NCBI GenBank assembly: GCA_958370325.1
Contig: CATXJW010000048.1
Location: 1-13,701, forward strand
Reading direction: 5' to 3'
From: an uncultured Collinsella sp.
GTDB taxonomy: Bacteria; Actinomycetota; Coriobacteriia; Coriobacteriales; Coriobacteriaceae
Length of the DNA stretch: 13,701 nucleotides
In this document: piece by piece, positions 5,733 through 13,701 of the stretch
How the letters are laid out: each line of letters opens with the position of its first letter
Position numbering within the stretch: position 1 is the first letter of the stretch
Program-made: the position numbers and the translations under genes
The notes under the pieces: model-generated
The model's database searches: none
What the model was told of the DNA's origin: nothing
Seen by the model: only the letters and a program-made list of their open reading frames with translations

Positions 5733-7817
5733 CTAGATGCAGAACCCGGGGATCACACAGGTTAGCTTGTTTGGCTTTTCCGCAGGCGTTGCGTACGTAA
5801 AGACGTCGCCGTCGTGCCCCACGCGATTCAAATAGAGTGTGCCTCCACTCTCCGATGTGTCAGGGCTCACCGTGCGCTCCCACCAACAGGTGTCCTTGCC
5901 CTTCCACTGGCGGACCATCGTCTCGTTCGTGGAATACGGGCTCACCTTGAGCTCGCGGAAGAGCTGATACTCCTTGCCCTCGCCGTTGTAGATGTCTGCC
6001 AGGTAGTGATAGTCCTCGGCAAACGAATCGGGCGGTTGCGTACCGCACAGCTCGACCATGGCGGGCAGCCAAAGGGTTGCGGGCAACTCGCTCAGACACG
6101 ATGCACTGTTGGCGGCGCCAACGTTATTTGAGATCTTTTTGACGGATTTGATGAGTGCGCGCAACTCGTTGGGCAGCAGCTTAAGGCCGTCGCCGTTGAG
6201 CCATTCCCGCAGCTCGCAATCTGCCCAGCCGGCGCTCGGCGGTTCAGCCGCAGCGTTGCGCTCGGCAATACCCGCATCGAACATAAACGTCAGTCCGGCC
6301 TTGCCCGTCCCGTCCAGAAGCTCATCGTGACGGATGCCCACAAGCTGCGCGCCAACCTCCAGCCCGTTGGCGAGCTTCACACGCTTGGTACACGGATAGG
6401 GGATATGCCCATCAGTGTCGAGCAGGTGGTAGCGCTTGGCAATCTCGCGTGCCTCGCTACGGGTCTCGGCGGCCTTAATCTTGAGCGAAATTTCCTGCAG
6501 CTGATCCCAGGCGTAGTCGTCAAGCGAACCGCGGATGCCGTCCAGGTAGTCGGGGATGCCAAAGCCATGGGTTGCCGCCCCGATAACGCCGAGCCCCGCA
6601 ACGGCTGCAACGACGCCGCCGATGACAAAGCGGCGGCGGGTCATGGCATCGTGACGGGCCTGCTCCAGGATCTCTCGTGCGCGCTCGCCGGCGACGTCGA
6701 CCTTAAGGTGCGTGCCAGAATCGATATCAATTGCGGCCTCGTCTCCTGCACCCTCGCGGTCCTCAGATTCTGCAGCGGGGAGGTATGTCGAGAGCACCTC
6801 GAGCATCTGCTGCTCGGTAGGGCGATCGCCCTGTTCGACCGAAATGCCTTTCATGATGATCTGGACAAGCGCTTTGTCGCCCTCGCAGCGCGGCTCGAGC
6901 GGCGCCGGTTTGGTCTTGGTCTTTATGAGGTAGAACGAGCCGGTCGCCGCGGCACCCGTCGACTCGACATCGAACGGCTTGCGACCGCTGTAGAGCTGGT
7001 ACAGAATGCTCGAAAGCGCATAGACGTCGATCGCGGGCGAGCGGCGAAGGGCCGCGATGCCTTCGATATCCTGCGTGAGCATTTCGGGCGCGGCGTATGC
7101 GGGCGTGGCAAAGCGCCAGATGTCGGCGCGCCGGGTGATCGTGTCGTCGCCGAGGGCCATGGTCGCGGAGCCCATGTCGATGAGGCAGGGGTCAAAGGAG
7201 CAATCGGCAATCTGCTGCTCGAACGTTCGGCTGGTGGTGCGGAACATGATATTGGCAGGCGACAGGTCGCGATGGACGACCGGATTCACAAGGCCTTGGG
7301 TCATCAAGAGCGCACGAAGCACGGCGTTTCCGACGGCGGCGACCATCTGGGTGGTCAGCCCGCCCGAGGCGTCGTGCGGAAGCAAGGGCAGCGCCTGCTT
7401 GAGGGAGGTGCCCTCGACCCACTCCATGAGGATGAGCGGGTCATCCTCGCACGATCCGTAGCCATAGACACGCGGAAATCCGCGCAGGTGCGAGACGGTA
7501 CACAGATGACGATACTCCTCGAACAGCGCGGCGGTGTTGGCCAGGTGAGCGGCCGATTGCTCGGCGGAGCGGTCGGGGGCTTGGCCGGAAAGGATGGCGT
7601 TGTCCTTGAGTAGCTTGACGGCAAAGACCTCGCCGCTCGTGTTGGTCGCGCGCAGCACGTGCCCGATGTTGCCGTTGTTGCGGTGGGCCGTCTGGAGAAT
7701 AAGCGTCATAAACCGACGCTTGGCGTCGTCCTCGGCGCTGGGGTCGACCGCCACGGCGGTGTCGAACGTGTCAAGACGGATGAGTTTGTCGCCATAGGCG
7801 CTATCGGTAGTATCCAT
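5733..7817 (-). CDS. Membrane Ser/Thr protein kinase with a DUF6273-like C-terminal domain
   Basis: 694 residues. The N-terminal eukaryotic-like kinase domain (about 35-345) has Lys68 (FAVKLL), the catalytic loop HRDLSPAN with Asp184 and Asn189, a metal-binding DMG at 214-216 in place of DFG, and an APE at 243-245; it should be active. The glycine-rich loop is degenerate (NNGNIGHV, about 47-54). An acidic linker leads to TRRRF (393-397) and one hydrophobic segment (about 398-416). The outer part (about 475-694) contains ELREWLNGD and ends in VIPGFCI, features of DUF6273, a domain often found in surface proteins of gut bacteria. The ATG at 7817 has AAAGGA 5 nt upstream; the frame stays open to 7904 but without a comparable site. 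It likely phosphorylates cytoplasmic targets in response to something sensed outside. The FHA protein encoded just upstream is the obvious candidate partner. Substrate and signal are unknown. Confidence 0.9.
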   Translation of the reverse strand: MDTTDSAYGDKLIRLDTFDTAVAVDPSAEDDAKRRFMTLILQTAHRNNGNIGHVLRATNTSGEVFAVKLLKDNAILSGQAPDRSAEQSAAHLANTAALFEEYRHLCTVSHLRGFPRVYGYGSCEDDPLILMEWVEGTSLKQALPLLPHDASGGLTTQMVAAVGNAVLRALLMTQGLVNPVVHRDLSPANIMFRTTSRTFEQQIADCSFDPCLIDMGSATMALGDDTITRRADIWRFATPAYAAPEMLTQDIEGIAALRRSPAIDVYALSSILYQLYSGRKPFDVESTGAAATGSFYLIKTKTKPAPLEPRCEGDKALVQIIMKGISVEQGDRPTEQQMLEVLSTYLPAAESEDREGAGDEAAIDIDSGTHLKVDVAGERAREILEQARHDAMTRRRFVIGGVVAAVAGLGVIGAATHGFGIPDYLDGIRGSLDDYAWDQLQEISLKIKAAETRSEAREIAKRYHLLDTDGHIPYPCTKRVKLANGLEVGAQLVGIRHDELLDGTGKAGLTFMFDAGIAERNAAAEPPSAGWADCELREWLNGDGLKLLPNELRALIKSVKKISNNVGAANSASCLSELPATLWLPAMVELCGTQPPDSFAEDYHYLADIYNGEGKEYQLFRELKVSPYSTNETMVRQWKGKDTCWWERTVSPDTSESGGTLYLNRVGHDGDVFTYATPAEKPNKLTCVIPGFCI

Positions 7818-7849
7818 GGCGTTCCTTTGTCTAGCATGGGTTGCTGCGC

Positions 7850-7910
7850 GTATACGTGGGCAGTGTGGATATCGGTAAAGTACCATGATAGCCACGCTGC
7901 CCACGTATAC
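7850..7910. repeat. 61-bp near-perfect palindrome in front of the kinase gene
   Basis: GTATACGTGGGCAGTGTGG at 7850-7868 is the reverse complement of 7892-7910 except for one position, which still pairs as G-U in RNA. The centre adds a GGTA-AAG-TACC mini-stem, so nearly the whole 61 bp folds as one hairpin. It lies 32 nt upstream of the kinase ATG, between the FHA terminator and the kinase ribosome-binding site. It could be a leader hairpin, a protein-binding palindrome or a small mobile element. There is no T-run after it on the minus strand, so a terminator role is not supported. Confidence 0.85.
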
Positions 7911-7949
7911 CGCTGAGTATTGTCGTTTACGACGCAGAAGGTAGAAGAC

Positions 7950-7986
7950 GAAAGACGGACGGCGACCGTCTTTCGATCGCCGTCCG
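7950..7986 (-). terminator. Terminator of the FHA gene
   Basis: Read on the minus strand, CGGACGGCGA (7986-7977) pairs perfectly with TCGCCGTCCG (7965-7956) over 10 bp and is followed by a pyrimidine-rich TCTTTCGTCTTC tail. It starts two nt after the stop codon. The tail is interrupted by G and C, so termination may be partial, allowing some read-through into the kinase gene. An overlapping alternative hairpin (AAAGACGG/CCGTCTTT, 7951-7973) uses the terminator loop. Confidence 0.65.
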
Positions 7987-7988
7987 CG

Positions 7989-8951
7989 CTAGTCCACAAT
8001 GACAAGGAATGTCGTGTAGAGACCCAGATGGAGCCTGTCGCTGTTTTCGATTTCCACTGGGGGATAGATCTTGCCGGGCTCGCGTTGGTCGCGCGGCGGC
8101 TCGATTACGATATCGCCGTCGCCCGCGCCCGATTCGAGCACTGTGCCGTTGGTCGACCCAAGGCCCTGGGCGTACCAGCGTCCACCTTCGAGCCAAATGC
8201 GGAGATGCTCGCGCGATGCATCAGCGCCTACATCGGTGATGCTGGGCGAAGTTTTGGGCAAGGACCCAATTACCGTGCCGCGCGGATCGCGTGTGAGGGG
8301 ATGGATTTGCATGTCGGCGCAGTTGTCGGCATGGGTTCTGAGCAGACCGAGGTTGGGGGCGACAGTGCGCGGCTGCTCCAGGCTGCTCATAAAGCCACGT
8401 CCGACGGTAGTTTCGGTGGTGCCAAAGTGCCCGCCTGTCTTGCTGTCGCAAAAGCGCTCGACGGTGGCCACGCCTTGGATGGGGTCGGCGAGCGCCCCCG
8501 TTGCCACAAAGAGCATAAGGTAAAGCGTGCTCTTCTCGCGCACGGCATTGCCGTCAAAGTTGTCGATGTGATTGAGGGCATTTGCATATAGGCGGCTGTC
8601 CAACTTGTAGCTGGCGAGAGCCGACATCATTTCGTTGGCGGCCGGGCCGCGATAGTGCTCGGCGATTGCCTGATAGGCGGACTCGCCGCCGCCGAGCTGG
8701 CTGCAGATTGCCGCGGAAAGATTGAGCGTGGTGACGGCAAAGTCGCTGTAGATGGCGGGCGCGCACTGGTCAGGCTCGCGATGGACGATGTAACGGGTGA
8801 GATACGAGCGGTTGGAAGAGCATTTCTCGAGCAGGGTACTGCCGAGATAAGAGTTTCCATTGATGAGCATTCGGGCGATCTCGAGATGTTTAAGACCGCC
8901 GAACGAGCGAATATCGTTATAGAGGACCGAGCAAGGCGTCTCTGCTGCCAC
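7989..8951 (-). CDS. FHA-domain protein with an uncharacterised N-terminal region
   Basis: 320 residues, cytoplasmic, with no signal peptide and no convincing membrane helix. The C-terminal part (about 222-320) is an FHA domain: SREH at 246-249 and STNGT at 266-270 match the family's phosphothreonine-binding loops. The position usually occupied by Gly-Arg at the domain start reads Ile-Gly-Ser (228-230), so one canonical phosphate-contacting Arg is absent. A run of about 25 residues (272-297) between STNGT and the last strand is long for the family. Residues 1-221 are mixed, probably helical, and not recognised. The GTG at 8951 is chosen because AAGGAGG ends 5 nt upstream; the TTG at 8981 has no such site. 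It lies upstream of the kinase gene on the same strand, 171 nt away across a terminator and a palindrome. Reading phosphorylated targets of that kinase is the natural but unproven role. Confidence 0.87.
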   Translation of the reverse strand: MAAETPCSVLYNDIRSFGGLKHLEIARMLINGNSYLGSTLLEKCSSNRSYLTRYIVHREPDQCAPAIYSDFAVTTLNLSAAICSQLGGGESAYQAIAEHYRGPAANEMMSALASYKLDSRLYANALNHIDNFDGNAVREKSTLYLMLFVATGALADPIQGVATVERFCDSKTGGHFGTTETTVGRGFMSSLEQPRTVAPNLGLLRTHADNCADMQIHPLTRDPRGTVIGSLPKTSPSITDVGADASREHLRIWLEGGRWYAQGLGSTNGTVLESGAGDGDIVIEPPRDQREPGKIYPPVEIENSDRLHLGLYTTFLVIVD

Positions 8952-9058
8952 GGATACCTCCTTTGATTGCTTCCTAGCCAATATGGCGATAGGAATTAAT
9001 GGCCCCCGGTGGGCGACGTATTAAATGGCTGCGCAATATATAGCGTAACCAAAGCAAC

Positions 9059-9064
9059 ATTATA
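9059..9064 (-). promoter_or_regulatory. Possible -10 element for the FHA gene
   Basis: The minus strand reads TATAAT, a consensus -10 hexamer, about 110 nt upstream of the FHA start codon. The -35 region is weak (CTGCAA at 16-nt spacing), so the call rests on the -10 alone. Nothing else is assignable in 8952-9129. Confidence 0.4.
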
Positions 9065-9129
9065 GGCCACATGTTCGAAATTGCAGGAAGACTGAGAGAT
9101 TTGGTTTGGACTGGACGGAAATCCCCCTC

Positions 9130-9270
9130 TGTCTTGATCTATAACAATTAGGACCGATTTTACTCGGTAACTGTTACAGATTGAGACGTTTGTGAACCGT
9201 GTCGACCGTTTGTCTCGATCTGTAACACGTAGAGGAAGATTTGCCCTGTTGATGTTACAGATTGAGACAA
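9130..9270. repeat. Array B: two tandem palindromic units, 81-bp period
   Basis: Same family as array A. Unit 4 has arms at 9130-9145 and 9172-9187; unit 5 has arms at 9210-9227 and 9253-9270. The interval between GTAAC (ATAAC in unit 4) and TGTTAC is again exactly 26 nt in both. Unit 5 pairs along 18 positions with one G-U. Unit 4 pairs with three G-U and one A-C mismatch, and its loop has an internal ACCGA/TCGGT stem. It lies between the divergent FHA (minus) and helicase (plus) genes. Confidence 0.85.
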
Positions 9271-9531
9271 TTGGCCCAGACCTGCTCCGTCATCTGTGGT
9301 TTACGTGGGGGCATACGGAGTACGGGTATACTAACCCGCGGCGAATCTGCTCCATCGCTTAGAGCTGCTGCGTCTGGACGGCGCGCGATAGGGCTGCCAA
9401 AGCGATCGCCAGCGTGCTGAGCAACGTCCTCTCTGTGCGCACCCGTTTTTGTATGTATTAGCGCACTACCAAGCACGCCCGCGCGGCCGCATGCCGTGCC
9501 CATTACGCGTGCAGATAAGGAACAACAACAT
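9271..9531 (+). promoter_or_regulatory. Leader region of the DEAD-box helicase
   Basis: This stretch of about 260 nt has no credible gene. TATACT at 9327-9332 is a plausible -10 and lies inside a short inverted repeat (CGGGT at 9323-9327, ACCCG at 9334-9338), but no matching -35 was found. If it is used, the mRNA would have a leader of nearly 200 nt. AAGGA at 9517-9521 is the ribosome-binding site of the helicase. Confidence 0.4.
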
Positions 9532-11790
<2,259 letters not shown>

Positions 11791-11822
11791 CATACGCATC
11801 GCCCACTAGAGCGAGGTGAACC

Positions 11823-11858
11823 AAGGGCCCCGAGCAACTACGCTCGGGGCCCTTTTTG
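11823..11858 (+). terminator. Strong intrinsic terminator of the helicase gene
   Basis: A perfect 13-bp stem, AAGGGCCCCGAGC with GCTCGGGGCCCTT, surrounds the 6-nt loop AACTAC. It ends in five T on the plus strand, 32 nt after the stop codon. Confidence 0.95.
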
Positions 11859-11963
11859 TTTGCCGTATCCGATCGCTAGTTCAAATGTGATTTCCTCGGG
11901 AATGCATCTAGAAGATGCCGTGGGCCTGTTTCCTGCCATGCGGCAATGGGTCCCATGGGGTGT

Positions 11964-12203
11964 GCCGTGCATTTTTTGGAGTATTCAGCAGCTCTAGCTG
12001 GCTGCATACGATTCGGTATTGCCAACGGTGGCCTTCAGATACCCCCTATGAGCGTTTTGAGTTAGATTTCGCCGTTTTTCGAAGCAAAGGTACGTCATTC
12101 TCGCTATGTCGGAACCCTAAATGACGCAGCGCCCTACAGTTTTGCTCGCCCGCGGCGGTGCTGGCGCGGTCACGTTGCAGAATACTCCGTTTTTTGCACG
12201 GGC
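11964..12203. repeat. Element of about 240 bp with imperfect inverted ends
   Basis: The left end reads GCCGTGCA, a T-run, then GGAGTATTCAGCA (11979-11991). The right end on the opposite strand reads GCCCGTGCA, an A-run, then GGAGTATTCTGCA (12191-12179). The two ends are therefore related inverted repeats of about 26-28 bp. Inside are smaller inverted repeats, such as GCAGC/GCTGC near 11990-12005 and CGTCATT/AATGACG near 12092-12126. No credible gene lies inside; a 69-codon ORF (11915-12124) has no ribosome-binding site. The rest of 11859-12237 shows nothing else. Confidence 0.5.
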
Positions 12204-12237
12204 CAGGATGGGGTACCTCAGGAGAACACGGCGGTAT

Positions 12238-12328
12238 CCCGTAATTATATACAATCTGTACCGTAATTTATACAAAACGAAGAGGCAGACAGCGTAGGGT
12301 GGGTGCATTGGGGTGCTTGGTGCACCAA
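12238..12328 (+). promoter_or_regulatory. Operator-like repeats upstream of the flavodoxin/ferredoxin gene
   Basis: Two direct repeats, CCGTAATTATATACAA (from 12239) and CCGTAATTTATACAAA (from 12261), start 22 bp apart, about two helical turns, in an otherwise GC-rich region. At 12317-12328 is the perfect palindrome TTGGTGCACCAA. A TATACT at 12349-12354 could be the -10 element, without a clear -35. The arrangement suggests regulator binding sites; the regulator is unknown. Confidence 0.45.
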
Positions 12329-12411
12329 AACGGGGATCCCATGCGCCGTATACTCTGTCTGAATGTGAAAACGGCTTGACGCGTTGCCTGGCGTAGGGGG
12401 AGGGTGCCTCG

Positions 12412-13173
12412 ATGAGCGTATTCGAAATTGTGTTTAGTCCGACGGGTGGAACGCGGAAGGTGTCTGGCCTTGTGGCCGGGGCGCTGGACAAAAAGACCGT
12501 TACCGTCGATCTGACCGATAGCGGGCTAGATTTCAGCGCTGTCTCGATGACTGAGGACGACGTGGCCGTAATCTCTGTGCCGGCGTATGCCGGTAGAATC
12601 CCGGCTGTGGTGGCTGACCGGTTGGGCATGGTGCACGGCAACGGGGCTCGGACTGTTTTGGTTTGTGTATACGGAAACCGCGCGTTTGAGGACACGCTCG
12701 TAGAGCTGGAGGACGTTGCGAAGCGCGCCGGATTTAGGGTGGTTGCAGCGGTTTCTGCTATTGCCGAGCATTCCGTTGCTCGTCAGTTTGCTGCTGGGCG
12801 ACCAGATGCGCAGGATGCGGCGCAGCTCGCAGAGTTTGCGCAGCAAATTCAGCAAAAGCTGTTGGCTGAGGATGCATCCGAGCCCTCTATCCCCGGCAAT
12901 CGTCCTTATAAACAAGCTGGAGGCCACCGCATGGCACCCGAGGCAACAGGGGATTGCGTCTCCTGCGGTGCATGCGCCGCGGCGTGCCCCGTTTGCGCTA
13001 TCGACAAGGGCGACCCCAAGCGAGCAGCTGGCGAGGAGTGCATCTCCTGCACGCGCTGCATCGCCGTATGTCCGCGAAGCGCTCGCAAGCTTGATCCCAA
13101 CAAGCTATCCGCTGTTTCCCAGATGCTGAGCAAGGTTTGCGTCGTGCGGAAGGAATGCGAGCTCTTCATCTAG
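12412..13173 (+). CDS. EFR1-type flavodoxin-like protein with two [4Fe-4S] clusters
   Basis: 253 residues. The N-terminal half (about 1-150) is flavodoxin-like: FSPTGGTRK (8-16) is the FMN phosphate loop, and PAYAGRIP (57-64) and VYGNRAF (86-92) match the other flavin loops. The C-terminal part is a bacterial 2[4Fe-4S] ferredoxin: Cys182, 185, 188, then 192-Pro, and Cys210, 213, 216, then 220-Pro, with clusters likely sharing ligands between motifs. An extra Cys195 lies next to the first motif. This is the EFR1 family architecture common in anaerobes, which should pass electrons between ferredoxin clusters and flavin; the redox partner is unknown. The ATG at 12412 follows a purine-rich AGGGGGAGGG. 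The gene stands alone and no terminator is visible right after it. A cytoplasmic location fits, as there is no signal peptide. Confidence 0.9.
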   Translation: MSVFEIVFSPTGGTRKVSGLVAGALDKKTVTVDLTDSGLDFSAVSMTEDDVAVISVPAYAGRIPAVVADRLGMVHGNGARTVLVCVYGNRAFEDTLVELEDVAKRAGFRVVAAVSAIAEHSVARQFAAGRPDAQDAAQLAEFAQQIQQKLLAEDASEPSIPGNRPYKQAGGHRMAPEATGDCVSCGACAAACPVCAIDKGDPKRAAGEECISCTRCIAVCPRSARKLDPNKLSAVSQMLSKVCVVRKECELFI

Positions 13174-13192
13174 CGCATACGAAATTGCTGCA

Positions 13193-13241
13193 AGGAGCGT
13201 CTCTGGGTGCCGGCGGGAAAGGAACGTCCCTAAGTGCCGCT
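13193..13241. repeat. Degenerate direct repeat after the flavodoxin/ferredoxin gene
   Basis: 13193-13214 (AGGAGCGTCTCTGGGTGCCG plus two bases) and 13220-13241 (AGGAACGTCCCTAAGTGCCG plus two bases) agree at 16 of 22 positions and start 27 bp apart. No ORF is associated. It looks like a short intergenic repeat. Confidence 0.5.
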
Positions 13242-13271
13242 TAAATACCGTTTATCGAAGAATAAATACCG
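13242..13271. promoter_or_regulatory. TAAATACCG direct repeats, 21 bp apart
   Basis: TAAATACCG occurs at 13242-13250 and 13263-13271, a two-helical-turn spacing typical of cooperative regulator sites. A TACAAT at 13311-13316 downstream could be a -10 for the PTS gene, but no clear -35 supports it. Confidence 0.35.
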
Positions 13272-13341
13272 CTCACCGGTCATAATGACTATTCTGGCTT
13301 TGCTGTTGCCTACAATAATCCCCGTAAAAAGAAATGCGGAA

Positions 13342-13411
13342 GGTTACCGAGTCCCTCGGACGTGGGCCTAACCAAAGTCTTTGAACGGGTGCGTCTCTAT
13401 GGATGCATTCG
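13342..13411 (+). promoter_or_regulatory. Structured leader of the PTS EIIA gene
   Basis: Two hairpins can form. The first is GGTTA/TAACC (13342-13346 with 13369-13373) enclosing CCGAG-TCC-CTCGG (13347-13359). The second is a 10-bp stem, CGGGTGCGTC (13386-13395) with GATGCATTCG (13402-13411), that uses G-U pairs and is followed by a CTTGATTTT stretch. The second resembles a weak terminator, so transcript-level control of the PTS gene is possible. No known riboswitch or antiterminator site was recognised. Confidence 0.35.
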
Positions 13412-13453
13412 CTTGATTTTGGTTGGGCTATATTTATGAAGGGACATGCCACC

Positions 13454-13701
13454 ATGGGTTTCTTTTCTCGCCTGATGGGCGGTTCGGATGAGCAGAAGAC
13501 TGCAACCTCCGAGTTCGAAATCCTCGCTCCCGTTTCCGGCGAGCTTGTTCACCTAGAAAAAACCAATGACCCCGCTTTTAGCAGCCGTGCAGTGGGCGAT
13601 GGCGTTGCTGTGGTTCCCCAAGAGGGAACGGTGTGCGCTCCTGTTTCCGGCACCGTCGCGGCGCTGTTTCCGACTGAGCACGCGCTGGGCATCATGTCCG
13701 A
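13454..13701 (+). CDS. PTS glucose-family EIIA protein, 5' part only
   Basis: Only the first 82 codons are inside the window; the frame stays open to its end. After a short basic/hydrophobic start (MGFFSRLMGG), residues about 22-82 match the EIIA-Glc fold: LAPVSGELVHLEKTNDPAFSS, then GDGVAVVPQEGTVCAPVSGTV and LFPTEHALGI. EIIA accepts phosphate from HPr on a histidine and passes it to EIIB of a sugar permease. The catalytic histidine motif lies beyond the window, so activity and full length cannot be checked. It could be a stand-alone EIIA or the N-terminus of a longer permease. The ATG at 13454 is preferred because AAGGGA lies about 10 nt upstream; an in-frame ATG at 13436 has no such site. 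Confidence 0.88.
   Translation, partial: MGFFSRLMGGSDEQKTATSEFEILAPVSGELVHLEKTNDPAFSSRAVGDGVAVVPQEGTVCAPVSGTVAALFPTEHALGIMS

Noticed and set aside
8952..8981. TTG start for the FHA protein
   Set aside because: The AAGGAGG site lies inside this extension, 5 nt before the GTG at 8951, so the shorter form is the likely product.
11915..12124. A 69-codon plus-strand ORF
   Set aside because: No ribosome-binding site and no recognisable domain, and it overlaps the inverted-end element.
12117..12695. A 192-codon minus-strand ORF
   Set aside because: It overlaps the well-supported flavodoxin/ferredoxin gene and the inverted-end element, and has no domain.

Overview
The window looks like chromosomal DNA of a GC-rich gut actinobacterium, most likely a Coriobacteriia member close to Collinsella. 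This is an inference from base composition, from gene content (a Ser/Thr kinase fused to a DUF6273-like domain, an EFR1-type flavodoxin/ferredoxin, a copA-copZ-csoR copper operon) and from the dense short repeats between genes. No rRNA, tRNA, transposase, phage gene or CRISPR array was seen.

Layout. (1) 1-1608: half of a palindromic repeat unit at the left edge, then a plus-strand metal-dependent amidohydrolase ending in a strong bidirectional terminator. (2) 1630-5400, minus strand: a small two-helix membrane protein with a zinc ribbon, bracketed by GGGACA-type inverted repeats. Upstream of it is a copper homeostasis operon transcribed copA (P1B ATPase), copZ-like chaperone, csoR (Cu sensor), with a CsoR-type GC palindrome in the copA promoter. 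(3) 5470-5692: three tandem palindromic units with an 80-bp period. (4) 5733-8951, minus strand: an FHA-domain protein followed by a transmembrane Ser/Thr kinase with a DUF6273-like C-terminal domain, separated by a terminator and a 61-bp near-perfect palindrome. (5) 9130-9270: two more palindromic units, then a leader of about 260 bp. (6) 9532-11790, plus strand: a DEAD-box RNA helicase with a tail of nearly 300 residues rich in Arg, Gly and Asp, and a strong terminator. (7) 11859-12411: a gene-poor stretch with an element of about 240 bp with inverted ends, and operator-like repeats. (8) 12412-13173: an EFR1-type flavodoxin/4Fe-4S protein. (9) 13174-13453: direct repeats and a structured leader, then the start of a glucose-family PTS EIIA gene cut by the window end.

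How the genes work together. The copper block is self-contained: CsoR should release the copA promoter when Cu(I) rises, CopZ carries Cu(I), and CopA exports it. The kinase and FHA protein are a plausible phosphosignalling pair, since FHA domains read phosphothreonine. The other genes are independent metabolic or RNA-handling units.

The strongest candidate for something undescribed is the palindromic unit family (TGTTACAGATYGAGACA arms, always exactly 26 nt apart). It occurs five complete times plus one half at three intergenic sites, and in several units variant arm positions stay paired through G-U.
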